Source of the DNA: Oryzias latipes
Taxonomy: Eukaryota > Chordata > Actinopteri > Beloniformes > Adrianichthyidae
NCBI RefSeq assembly: GCF_002234675.1
Contig: NC_019859.2
Location: 1,805,740 to 1,869,739, forward strand
Reading direction: 5' to 3'
DNA: 64,000 bases
Below, piece after piece: positions 11,601 through 22,750 of this stretch. Numbering within the stretch: position 1 is the first letter of the stretch; every line of letters starts with the position of its first letter. The position numbers were made by a program, and so were the translations under genes. The notes beneath the pieces were generated by a model, which did not search any database, had not been told where the DNA came from, and was given only the letters and a program-made list of their open reading frames with translations.

Positions 11601-14600
11601 AAGACACGTGAGGTGAAATCTAAAAATGAGATTTGGAGTTTAACCATTAAAATTCCTTTTTTTTAATGCATCATTGAAACTGTTGTTACAGCTTTTTCCA
11701 ACAGAAATGTCATGTATGTTTGCAGCTAAAAGGAATAAATAAAAAAGCTTTAAACTGCAGAGAACTATATATTTATGAATGGAAACTTTTAAAAAAAAAG
11801 TTTGACCTGATTTGTTGTTTTTAACCAGAACTTCTTCAAAATTGTCATTTAACAAAAATAAATCAAAAAGCGACTTCAAGGTGATGAAGGAGCATAAATA
11901 TTTGCATCCTCAACGATGGCTGACTTTTCTTTTTTTACAAAAAGTAGAGTAGAAAATACATTTTCAAAATAAAGTGTGGGTGTCGGGTGTGATTTTACGC
12001 CGGAGGTGCTCGTTACTTCAGACGCCGGTCTCTAGTCGTGGCCGGGCGTCATGAAAACACACCTCCCACGCGCTCTCGTGCAGACGCCGGGTGTCTGTGC
12101 CGTTTGTGCTGCGAGTCAGTGTGGCGACGCCTGAGACACGGTCATTCGGTTTAGCGTTTAAATTCCGTGAGGCGGCAGCCGCCGAAGAACGTTCTGGTGA
12201 GGAATCTGCACGGCATTAAGGGGCGTTTCTTAAGAGCGGCGTGAGCAGATGGATGATGTTGAGACGACGATTTCCTGGTGGAGAGGCAAAGACGGCGAGC
12301 AACGAATTAACAAACTGCTTTGAGCGTGAATTATTGAGCAAAGGCGGAAAGGTGGGCGTGTCTCAGGGAAGGCGATCCGCGTGAAAGCCAAGAGGATTTT
12401 TGATGCTTCAAAGAGAAAAAGAAACGCTCACAGCCAGAGATAATCAGAACATCATACAATGTTTTCTCATCCTTTCAATGAATCTTGAAAGGTTCATCTA
12501 GTGTTGTTTTCTGCATTTTGTGACCCAACTTCACCGCAAGATGAACCCGTTAGCCGTCGCCGTTCTGCCTGGGAGTTTCCAATCGTCTCTAACAAATGCC
12601 GGCTGACAAACTAAAGGCAGATATACAGTGGTCGACAATTTGACATAAAGAAGAACTGATATGAAAGTACGAACGTTAGGAAAAGCTCTCAATACTGTGA
12701 TGTCATGTGACGTGACTGCCAGCGTGGTGGAGAAGTCGTACCGAAACACGTCGGTAAAATGATCATCTAAAGTTTGGGGAGTTTTTTTTTTGGTTTTTCC
12801 ACTAAAGATGAAAATATTTAATTTGCAAATCATGTTTTCTGTTAAAAACACTGTAGTAAGTTTAGTGTAAAGGACTGTGAGGGTTTTCTAGTTGTTCTAT
12901 TTCTATGTAGCTGCTGCAGCTGCATCTTCTTGTCGTCGATCTATCCGATCAATCGGAACTTTGAGGATGGAAAAACGGTGGAAAACATGTTCAGGATTTG
13001 GTGTTAAATGATCCAAAACAACAGTGATGTTTATGTTTTGTTTACTGCTGAAGTTAACCGGGAAGTTGATAGAAAACCTTCTGAGTGTGACGTTTGATTA
13101 CTGGGGGAGCAAAAGTTCATGGCTGGTCAGTAGCCACACGGTTCAGAACACACACCAAAATAAAAGTGCAGCGCTGGCCACACGTATTTTAGAAATGGCG
13201 TGCGAATAGTCACTTCCATAATTTCATGTCGTCCTGAGGCGACCCCAAGTGTACGTCTTTAATGATATAAATACGTTTGACCATCAGATTCAGAGAAAAG
13301 GCAGCTCTGGACTGACTTTTGGCAGATACCTGTGTGGGCGTCGGCTCTGTTGGAGAGGTTTGCAGGTTTGGAGAGACCGGCTGTCTTTGTGGGACGGGGG
13401 GCAGAGTGGCCGAAGCAGCTTGAACCACCTTCAAGGCCTGCTGGGGAATCTGGACCAGCTGCGAGTCGGCTTTGGGCTGGACCAGCTGAACCTGCTGCAC
13501 CACAGCCGGCTGACCGGGACTCTGGACAATCAGTAGGTTGTTTCCCGCCTGCAAAGACAGAAACATCCCAGATCCAGATCCAGATCCAACAAGTCTTCCT
13601 GAAACCAGCATCCTGCAGCAGACGGCACAACGTTCCTTGTGACTTCCTCCGGTCCTCTCAGTTCGGCGCGTAGATAACTGCTAATTTAAGTGAAAATCTC
13701 TGCATCTATGAATCTTTTTTACCACCATCAAGTTTTCTAAACCTGCGTCGGGACTGTTTTAGATGTTTAGCACCAAATAAAACCCAAACGATGCCCTCCC
13801 CCAGTGAAGTTCATCTTCTGCTGCATCGCAGACGCACCTGAATGATGTTGTCACCAGCCTCGATCAGTATGGTCTCCATTTGGTCCGGAGTCGGGGAGGC
13901 CGCCTGCGTGGGGGCGGGGGGCGGAGGCTCGGCCGGCAGAACCACCTTCCTCTTCCGGCCCCGTCGGCCCTTCTCGGGAGCCGTGAGGGAAGCCTGCGTC
14001 TCTGTGAGGATGGGCGCCACGCCCACCTCGCCGGTGGCCACGTTGAGCGGAAGCGTATGGCCGCCGGGCAGCTGCACCACCGTCGCAGAAGCGGCCTTTT
14101 TCGCCTTCAGAGACGGCTTGATGGCTACCGTCTTCTGCGGCGTGACCGGAGCGGCGGCGGCCGGAGCCGGCACGGTCATAGGAGCGGTGATGATGGCCTG
14201 GTTGGTGCCTGGAATGAGTTGGATCTGACCCCCCTGTGGCATCATCTGGATAGTCTGCGGTCCCTGGATCTGCGGCACCACCTGGTACTGGATGTTAGCC
14301 GGGCCGGAGGCGCTGGAGCGGGAAGGACTCTGCTGGATTGTGAGGACGATGGGGCTGCCGGGAGCGCTGGAGCCCAGGCCGGCGGGGAGCTGGATCACAT
14401 TCCCCTTAGCTGACAGGAAGCCCATGTTTTTGGGAGGAGCTGGGGCTATGGGGGCCGGCTTTATGGGGAGGAGCCTGCGGGGTTGCGGCTGCGCCGGCGG
14501 AGAGGTGACGGGGGCCTGAGCGGCGGGAGGGCCGATTTTACTGCAGGTGGCCGCCAGCAGGGCCAGAGGGGACGGCTGGGTGTCCTGCTGTGAGAAACAA

Positions 14601-17600
14601 ACACCTCCGTGAAAAACAGTTTCAAAATAAAAGCCAAGCGGCTGAAATAAAAGCACAAAGGTGTTACTCCACCTGTAACACCTTTGTGCTCCTCTTTGGT
14701 CCTCAAGCAACAGGATGAGAGTTTTCTACATTTAAACCTGGACCAATCTGGATCACACTACCTTTATGTGTTTTGTCTTTACACCTGAAAAACGATCAAA
14801 TTCATGTTCTGACCAAAAAAACGGAAACGATGCTGAACTGAGATCCTTCTAGGGAGGCTAAGATGATCAGATCATGAACAAGAAGATAAACTGATCGCTT
14901 TGTTTTCTCAAAAAAAAAACAATCCAAAACCTGTTTGGTGTAAAGTAAATTTAAGTAATTTAGACTAAACAAAAATGAATGAATGAACTTTATTATTACA
15001 CTGCTGAACTGTACTGAATGTCACTGCTGCTGCTGACAAAAGATTTTCCCCATTGTGGGATAAATAAAGTCTTATCTTATCTTATCTTCTTTCTCTTTCG
15101 GCTTTTCCCATCAGGGGTCGCCACAGCGAATCATCCTTTTCCACCTCACTCTATCATGGACATCTTCTACCCTAACATTAGCCAACTTCATGTCCTCTGT
15201 TAAGACATCCTCTTATCTTATCTTATACAGGTTTAAAAACATCATCAGGGCACCAAAGTACTACACAATAAAAAAAAAAAAAAAAAAGAAAATAAAAAAA
15301 AAAAAAAAAAAAAAAAAAACTTAGAGCAAATTATGAACAAGTATTAAAATTACAGCATAAAACTATACAGGGAAATAAACTACATGAACTAGTAGGAGAA
15401 GAAAAGCTGCCATGGACGACTGAGTATTACAAGCTTTTTCAAACAGACGTGTCTGACGATGGTGTTTCAAACTGCCCAGATGTGATTTCATGTGCAGTTC
15501 TGGAGGTAAGTTAACAGTTTATGTGACTTCAGGCCGTCAAACAGCAACTATGTATGTTTTACACATATGGCATGGATGAAAATTGGATTATTGTGTGTGA
15601 TTATTGCGCTGTTTATATGCAATTCATTAGTGATTTGTGGGTCAATTGTATCATTTGAACGTGACATGTGCGCCGAATATGCGATCTAAAAGTTATACTT
15701 TGATGGTTTGTGCGTGAAAAGTCTGTAAGACAAACGTGGAACAGTCGTGGAAAGACACACATTTGTGTATGGATCTCACAAAAAAATACTCGCAATTGCT
15801 TAAGATTAACGTAATAATTGTGCATAAACTACGTAAAATACTCGTAAACTGCATATTTTCTCAACCAACCAAAGTTTTGACAGCTCAAAACTGAAGTAAC
15901 GTCTAGAGCAGATGGCTGAAAGCCTCGACGGATGACGAACACAAGAAACACAAATGAATGAGGTATAACACGTGGAAAATGCACAAAATGTGCGCCGTGC
16001 CTCAGAATTGTGAGTTTTTACATCATTCATAGATTTGATGAATCTGTATTGGATGATCCAAGTAAAGAAAGGAGCTGACAGGATTTCTGCTTGAATCCAC
16101 AGAAAATATCTCACTTCAAGATTTCTGACAAAAACAAACAAACAAACAAACAATATTATTGATCAGATATAAAAACGTTGATACTTTTGAATTTCTCTAG
16201 TTTCCAGACTGAAATCAGCAACAATAACAGAGTAAAGCTAGTGCTAAAAAGGGAAAAACAAACAGAATGGGGGAAAACTGACACTTCATGGTGGTCAGAA
16301 AAAGTTTTTGGAGAAAAACCTTTGAGACACGTGAAAATAAAAACTTCTCAAACTTCTGAATATATCCTAAAAAAGTCGTTAAATAATCCTTCACTGACGG
16401 GAAACGTCAATGACTCATTTCCAGATAATGTTTGTAAAATCAAAGAAAGCTCTTTTTAGGACAAAAACGGACATGTTGAAACTGATCCACATTCAGAAAT
16501 TAGAGACGGCTCACTGCTGAATGATCCTCACCAAACAAGCTGTTTAAGCTGCTTATGCAAAAGGGCAGAAACCACACGAGCCAGTGTGGATGGAGGTTTG
16601 TGCTGGGAACCTCTGGTCCAGTAGAACCTAACGGATTCTGTGGTTCTCCACAGGGAAAAGCATGAGACTCAATAAAGACCGGATGTGAGCGGAGCTTTAA
16701 CCAGCACTGCAGTGCTGCTGCAGCTAAGAAAGAAGATCTAACGGAGGATCTAAGGGAAGATGTGGAAAAAAGGCCCAGTGGGGTCCGGAGAGATTAGGAG
16801 ATCCTGAAAAGTGCTGATGTCATGAGATCATTTGGACCTTGTCTTCTGTGACGGAGCATAATAAACTCACAGAAATGGTCAGATTGTTTGTAAAACGATT
16901 TCAATAAATCAGTAGACAGCAGTAACTCGCCACATTCAGCTAATGGCAAAACCTTAGTTTGAACCAAATGTGACAAAATAGCAGAACAATGTCCACTGGA
17001 AAGGTTCCCAACCAAAAACTGAGATGAATCTAAGTGTTTAGCAGCGACTGTTACTCACTTGCGTGGAAGCAGAGGAGGGCTGAAGGTATTCACTGGGGCT
17101 GACAGCAACAGTGGTGGCCATACTTCCTTCTTTATCTGAAACCAAAAACAGCGCATCAAAATGAATAAAGACTGGTTGCGTCTTATTTTCAAAACTCCAG
17201 AAGCTACTGGAAGGTCAAAACTCTCCGAGCTTCAGCCAAACGTTCTCACATTCAGCGGCGGCGCTGCTACTGAAGATCTGAGCAGAAGTCAAGGCTGGAG
17301 GTCCCAAATCAACAAACTCTGACACAGCTTTAGGAGGTTTCTGTTCTGGCATTTAAAGAAAGGCCAAAATGCCTTTCAAATGGAAATGAACAGACAAAAA
17401 TGAACAATGTTTTGATCAAACTTGCAGGCACAAAAAAAGCTAAAAGTTTCAAGTTAAAAGAAACAAAATAAAGAAGTCAAGAAGAAGACGTGTTAAGACA
17501 TAATCGTTAAGGTGCATCTTAAAAGTAGAGATGAAAGCCTTTCAAATAAGGCCTCTGCTGCCCTTTAATGCATTTAAAAAAATCTTTTTAAGTAAAATAA

Positions 17601-19924
17601 ATCTATTTATGTTGCTATAAATTGGTTTTGGATTTAACTCTTTTTTTCCCCTTTTATCCTTAATCTAATGCAGCACTTTGAAAACTGGTGTCTGTTCTAT
17701 AGGAATCAATACGAGGATACAAAGGAGGACTTCTGACCTTAAGGTCACTTGTTTATCTGTTTCTTCAGCTTCAAAACAAACAGCTGAATAAAAAGAGAAC
17801 TTTCTTTCTCTATTCTTTTTCACTTTATATCCTGTTTCTCATAAAAATATATCGATTTATATTTGCTTCCCTTTGCAAAATGATAAAAAAATGTGCAGAA
17901 AGTTCCAACAGAAATGTATTTGTTATGCAGATTTAAAAAAAAACAATTAGATTTTTTAAAAATCTACAAACAAATTGAAGTTATGTTCACATTTGGTTGC
18001 ATTGTTCTCCTGGTTTGAGCATTTAGTCCATCATCCGTTCCTGAGTGTCATCTTTGATTTTTATACGTGTTTTTTCTGTCAGAGGTGAAGCTTTCTGTCT
18101 CACAGCAAAAGCTTTCCAGCGGTTCAAAGGAAAAGAAGAAGAGGACGTATGGCTCTGGGTAAAATCCAGATGTAAACAGGTTGGAGAGTTCTGTTGATGA
18201 ATGAAGGCCCGCTTCAGCCCAGACCTAAAAGCTGTTTGGAGAGATGAATGGATGAATAAGAAGGTGAAATCACTGCAAACAGCAGGACTCGCATCTCTCA
18301 CAGCATCACAGAGCGCCAGAAATTTCATGAAAAACGTGTTTTTCCTTGACATTTCAGCTTTTAGGAAAATTCAGAATGTGGTATGTTTATTGGAAGTTAT
18401 TTTTAAACAAGTTATTGTGTTGGCATCTGATGCCTCTATGAGTTTAGTATGACACAGACTCGCTTCACGTCAGAGAAATTCAGAAAATCAGAACTGTGCT
18501 CCTCCTGAGAGACCATAATCCTTCAGAGTTTCACGTGGCAACACAGTCCTCCCCTTGTTCTAATGAACACACCAACAAAACTAGTAATCCACAATACACA
18601 ACGGAACAATAAACGAATGTCCAGATAATCGCTAAGCAATGAGTTAAAGGGCTTATTTCATGCAAAATCAATATTTAACTTTCTCCGTGGGGCTAGTGGT
18701 GATCGGCCAAACACTTTCCTTTTACATGAACAATCTGCAAATCCATCTTTGCAAAAGCTCGGATATTGTTTGTTATTGTGGGAGAAACGGACACGCCACC
18801 AAGGCCGCCTCTAGGATGATGTCACGAAAGGCAGAGCCTCAGATATCCAGTCATCTTACTTTAGGTAGGAAAATGAACTCCGAAAATAACTTATATTTCA
18901 TAAAAAAATCCTTCTTTAAAGTGTCAAAAGTAATATATTATCATATATAGGGATACAGATAACTCTGAAAGTAATAAGAAGAGCATGGTTAGACCCTGAA
19001 GGAAAACAAAGAGTTGCTTTACGCTGAATGAGGTAGAAGCAGAACTTAGTTTAAAAATGAAAAATATATTGTACTAATATGCAAACTTAAAATGTATTAT
19101 TATACACACACCTCTAACTCGGCTGCTTTTCCACAGCGATGAAAACTGCAGGAAGATAAATAAAAATACACATATAGGTCAATCAACACAACTGCACTAT
19201 CTGCCAACTTTATTAACACAAATGATACCAATAGATGTGTTTGCACTGCATCACAACCAGGACCTGTTGTCCAAAGAGCTGCCTGCCTCACTACTACACT
19301 CCTTCACCTGAAACTTTCCACACCGGGATACCGGACCCTGCTCGGTGGTTTTCCCCGTCACCGTGATGCAATTTCGGGCCCCGCGTATGCGGAATAATAA
19401 TGCAACGTGTTTGTTTCCACCATCCCTACGTCACCACCAGAAACAAACTAAGTTCCAGGCAAACCGCTAACGCTAGCTAGCTAGCCAGTTAGCTAAGAAA
19501 CTGACCAAAACCGAGCAACATTTTTACAGACTAGTAGTTCAACCAGATTTTGCCCTCAGTTCTGTCCTAACTGGATCCAAACTTGCAGAAAAAAATAAAA
19601 AATAAAACCATGTGTTTGCTGGGTTATAGTGTTAGTGAGGGTGCATAACTAGTCAGGGGGGAAACAAGTGGAAAGAGAGAAAAAAAACACAGCTAGCTAA
19701 TGAACAGCTAGCAAGTCAAACTCTTTGATAACGTTACAGCAAAAGGCAGCCCTTTTCCGGAAGTGCATCGCTTATTTTGGTGAGCTCGACCATCCGAGCT
19801 CCCCTGCAACACACGTATACGTGCACATATATGTCCAGTGCTTATCTCTTTGCATAAAATACAATGTTTAACGAAGTAGAATGTAATATAAACATCAACG
19901 TTTTAATTCCTACCCACCGCTCAT
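8605..19924 (-). CDS. sp2: Sp2 transcription factor, 8 coding exons, 604 aa
   Basis: Nuclear zinc-finger transcription factor of the Sp/KLF family. Coding exons in transcript order: 19924-19918, 17135-17059, 14587-13838, 13548-13330, 11593-11305, 10597-10420, 10027-9834, 8705-8605 (stop TGA 8607-8605). All introns are GT-AG and the phases close to 604 codons; human SP2 is about 613. The N-terminus has the Sp2 signature [17 protein letters not shown]. The middle is Gln/Ser/Thr-rich with the block [12 protein letters not shown]. The Btd box CTCPNC is at about residues 496-501, followed by three C2H2 fingers at about 518-540, 548-570 and 578-598. Finger 1 reads KTSLLRAH where Sp1 has KTSHLRAH, the known Sp2-specific His-to-Leu change. 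The start is split: exon 1 contributes only ATGAGCG, giving M-S-D as in human SP2. Introns carry LINE and microsatellite debris but no frame damage. A candidate poly(A) signal (AATAAA, minus) is at 8114-8109. Confidence 0.96.
9160..9616 (+). mobile_element. LINE ORF2 C-terminal fragment in sp2 intron 7
   Basis: The plus frame reads [20 protein letters not shown] and [20 protein letters not shown], then [20 protein letters not shown]. This is the region just after the reverse transcriptase of common fish non-LTR retrotransposons. It is truncated on both sides. The conserved DPRC motif is interrupted by expansion of a 32-bp unit. The element is antisense to sp2 and clear of its splice sites. 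Confidence 0.7.
9457..9616 (+). repeat. Five tandem copies of a 32-bp unit
   Basis: Units starting GATCTACCACACCAGAC occur at 9457, 9489, 9521, 9553 and 9585, exactly 32 bp apart and nearly identical. The unit derives from the YHTRPDPRC codons of the LINE fragment. Because 32 is not a multiple of 3, each copy shifts frame. Confidence 0.9.
11960..12420. other. CpG-richer block in sp2 intron 4
   Basis: This block stands out from the AT-rich intron by many CpG words (GACGCCGG, GGCCGGGCGTC, GAGGCGGCAGCCGCCG). It has no splice-flanked open frame. It could be a regulatory element or old repeat; not recognised. Confidence 0.3.
14975..15320 (+). repeat. LINE 3'-tail, TCTTA repeats, RTE-like piece and poly(A) tracts
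   Basis: TTTTCCCCATTGTGGGATAA followed by ATAAAG and (TCTTA)n at 15072-15090 is a typical fish LINE 3' end. CTTTCGGCTTTTCCCATCAG then GGGTCGCCACAGCG (15095-15130) is a widespread fish RTE-associated segment. Two A-tracts (about 15271-15320) close the cluster. All within sp2 intron 2. Confidence 0.55.
15540..15880 (+). repeat. ACGTA-rich interspersed repeat, copy 1
   Basis: It shares ordered words with copies at 52745-53285 and 58735-59265: GCTGTTTATATGCAATTCAT, GTCGTGGAAAGACAC, ATTTGTGTATGGATCTC and repeated ACGTAA/CGTAAA. It lies in sp2 intron 2. No ORF and no assigned family. Confidence 0.6.
17136..19917. other. sp2 intron 1
   Basis: Large AT-rich first intron. The segment at about 18640-18960 resembles a widespread fish MITE (GGGCTTATTTCATGCAAAAT). 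The end near exon 1 is rich in GCTAGC words (19470-19500). No coding exon was seen. Confidence 0.45.
18645..18955 (+). mobile_element. Possible DNA-transposon MITE
   Basis: It begins AAAGGGCTTATTTCATGCAA, a start I recognise from abundant short fish DNA elements. It contains GATGATGTCACGAAAGGC and ends near a TATATTAT stretch. The terminal repeats are not clean; the family assignment is tentative. Confidence 0.3.
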
Positions 19925-19932
19925 GACGACAT
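19921..19932 (-). CDS. 3-codon uORF overlapping the sp2 start codon
   Basis: Reading minus, ATG TCG TCA TGA occupies 19932-19921. Its TGA (19923-19921) overlaps the sp2 ATG (19924-19922) in an ATGA arrangement. It matters only if transcription starts upstream of 19932. The upstream ATG context is weak (C at -3), so leaky scanning is likely. Confidence 0.45.
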   Translation of the reverse strand: MSS

Positions 19933-19984
19933 TCGCTCTCCGTGAGCCTTGAAGACCGAGCCCACCGAGGAATACGCCCGCGAT

Positions 19985-20135
19985 GCTACACCAATCCACG
20001 TACAATGGTGGGTTGAGTGACGTCTAAGACGACCAATCGGCTTTAGGGATTGGTAAGATTGACACCAAATTCAGCCAATCTTAATGCGGGACATATTTAC
20101 AGTGGTCGATGGATGAAACTTCGGCCAATGGGATA
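19985..20135 (-). promoter_or_regulatory. sp2: sp2 promoter with five CCAAT boxes
   Basis: CCAAT occurs on the plus strand at 19991, 20033, 20075 and 20125, and on the minus strand (ATTGG) at 20049-20053: five boxes in about 140 bp, starting about 70 bp upstream of the sp2 start codon. A TGACGT (CRE half) is at about 20018. CCAAT boxes are NF-Y sites, and mammalian Sp2 is known to occupy NF-Y/CCAAT promoters. Autoregulation is therefore an inference. Confidence 0.6.
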
Positions 20136-20714
20136 AGGAGAATGCTCCAACGGGGCGGTGCTTAGACAATAAACCGCAAGCAAGTAAGCGCCCTATTAAC
20201 AGCGAGAACACGCATTTACTGACATTTTTAGCGTCCAATATGGGTTTTGAGGGGCAGTCCAAACAAGAAAAGGCCGACAGCTGTAATGTTCAGTTAAAGA
20301 AGCCTCCCCTGTCCTTTAATTTTTAATAAAGGGCAGGGGAGATCTCGGCAATGGAGAAGTGATCACTGTCGCAGATTTAGACAGATTCACGAACACTATT
20401 TGAGAGAAATGGTTGTTTTGTTCGTGGAAAATGTTTCAGATATTCTCATCTCATGGGAGCAAAAACAAAAGTGTTGCTTTCGTGTCTCTGTTCAGTGCAG
20501 TTATCACATATTTCTGGCAGAGTTGCAACAAACATTACACCATGGACTACTAAGTTGCATTGAGATGATTCTATATGACACAACGTTCTTTTATTTTGAA
20601 AGGAAGTCATGTGAAAGTCTGTCAAGTCATCAAATAATTTGAAAAAAAGGCTAATTTCTTCTTAAATTCAAATTAATTTTATTTTTAAGGCACCTTTCAT
20701 GTAAAGAAAATATT

Positions 20715-22130
20715 TCATCTCCATAGCAACCATTTTATGTTTTGGTCGCCTGGCGATAACAAACAGATCAGTGTCAGTTTCAAATGAATTGGAAAGAGAA
20801 CACTTTTGAGTTTCCTTAGCAACAGAGATTTATTGCTAACCGTGCCCACATTCCTTATATGTCTATATCCAGTGTTTTTCATTATGTTCAGTTCCAGCCA
20901 TGGATGCATGCATTCGAATTTCACAGAATTCCATTGAAAGACATGGGAGTTAGAACAGTGCACCACATTTGCTAGCTCGCCATGTGCACGCTGTTCAAAA
21001 TCTAAAACTTCTAATTCCAACATTTTGTCCACAGTAGCTTGCCATTGATGCCCCAGAAGTTTTGAGCCGATTGATAAAAATCCCAACTGAAAAGTTTAGG
21101 TTTGTATCCTGTAATGAAGATGGACTTTTCCCGAAGTCAAAGGTCGGTGAAGCCTTTTCCCGAAGTTAAAGGTCGACGAAGCTTTTATAGGCGGTTGTAG
21201 ACTTACGTTAGCAACATTTGTGTGAAATGTCGTGAAAATTGCAAAAAAAAAGTTAATTTTTCCATACTGTGTAAAAACGCGAAAATTGCGAAATCGCAGA
21301 TATTGGCACAAAATGGCTGCCAACCGTAGGTCATGTCGCCACCTCGTAATGATTTTAATACTTTGTTTGGATATTCCCGACAAGGTCATATCAGTTTCAT
21401 TAGCGGATTGTAAAAAAAAAAAATTCAAAAATTTTTTTTTTGTCGAATCAGCACTTTTTTTGCGACAGTTTTTTGTTTACCACTTCCACATTCCTTTATC
21501 GATCTTGTCGTATGTTACATCGTTTTGTTCAGCGTGGGCCAGGGAATCGCATCTTTCATTTTCATGACATTAGGATAATAAATGTGCTAGCTATGATCGC
21601 AACAGTTGCGAATTCGCCCTGCTCACGCCGTTCAAAATCCACAACTTCCAATTCCAACATTTTGTCCACAGTAGCTTGCCATTGATGCCCAAGAAGTTTC
21701 GAGACGATCGATTAATTCCTGAGGACGAGTTACGGTTTGTATCTGGTACTAAAAGTACTTTTTTTTTCAAAATGCAAGATGGCGGCCTTTTCCAAAGGTC
21801 AAAGGTCAACGACATGTCTGTGGTGTTTGTAGACTGGAGCTGGCAGCAAGTGTGTGCAATTTTGTGAAAATCGCTCAAACAAAAGTGTCGTTTTCCCATA
21901 TTGTGGAAAAACACCAAAATCGCCAATTCTCAGAGTTGGCCACAAAATGGCCGCCAAGCCGTAGGTCGTGTGGCCGTCCCATATTGATTTCAAAACTTCC
22001 TTGGGATATCCCCAACATGTGTGTTTTGGTTTCGTAACTGTATTTTGAAATAGTTTTTTTCGGCCCCAAACGCGATTTTCGGCCCATTCATTTTTTTTTA
22101 CGGGATCGCTTGCCGTGATGTCAACGTCTT

Positions 22131-22166
<36 letters not shown>

Positions 22167-22346
22167 GACGTTGACTTTGAGGAAATTTCATTTTCAATTT
22201 ATCCTAGGTGTGTGCACATTTTGGTGAGTTTTCGAGCATGCGGCAGGGGTCACATTTTCGCCGAAAGGCGCCGAAATCTTTCCAACTGCGAAAACAATCT
22301 GGTCCTTGTTGAATTAGGTGTAGTGAGTGCCGTGGCGGGCCATAAC
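20715..22346 (+). repeat. Diverged copy (E2) of the 2.6-kb non-coding element
   Basis: Collinear with 30250-31780 of the complete copy: CTCCATAGCAACCATTTTAT, GTCCACAGTAGCTTGCCATT (twice, 637 bp apart), CAAAATGGCCGCCAAGCCGT and a right end GGCGGGCCATAA. It lacks the left end and the 100-bp array. It holds a G34 run (22132-22165) where the other copy has about nine G. ORFs inside are short and not conserved. Confidence 0.7.
22132..22165 (+). repeat. Poly-G tract, about 34 G
   Basis: Uninterrupted G run between CGTCTTC and TGACGTTG. The homologous place in the other copy (about 31672-31680) has only about nine G, so the tract expanded here, or the assembly is uncertain. Confidence 0.85.
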
Positions 22347-22750
22347 CAGGGCTGCACGATATGAGGAAAACTTGCCATATACGATTTAAGTGATCAATAT
22401 TGCGATGACGATATAACTTGCGGTATTTACACAAATAGCAAAACAACCAAAAACATATTTCCATTTCACTGGAACAGTTTAAAAATTACACTCCAGATGA
22501 CCCTCGTCTGCATAGGAGGCGAGCATCTAACATAAAAGAGCTCCATCTGATTGGTCAACAACGTGGAGGCGTCCATCCGATTGGTCAAAAGCATAAATGG
22601 ATTTATTTGACTCGTCAAATCCTTCAAGCTGCCATGAGATTTTTTTAGCACATTTAAGGTAACCATTTCTTGCAATTTTCGCCGTTTTTTGCATATTGCA
22701 CAGATTGATCTCGCGATAATGATAAATTTGCGATATGTTGTGCAGGCCTA
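22347..22750 (+). mobile_element. hAT-like MITE
   Basis: Ends CAGGGCTGCACGATAT and ATATGTTGTGCAGGCCTA are imperfect inverted repeats. The interior has GCCATATACGATTTAAGTG and CAATATTGCGATGACGATAT, typical of abundant fish hAT-derived MITEs. It inserted exactly at the right end of copy E2. No exact 8-bp target duplication was seen. Confidence 0.6.

Noticed and set aside
13842-14519. Plus-strand ORFs over sp2 exon 3
   Set aside because: Antisense shadows of the Sp2 Gln/Pro-rich exon.
20715-22200. Several 100-130 codon ORFs in copy E2
   Set aside because: Not kept in the collinear E1 copy; no coding conservation between copies.
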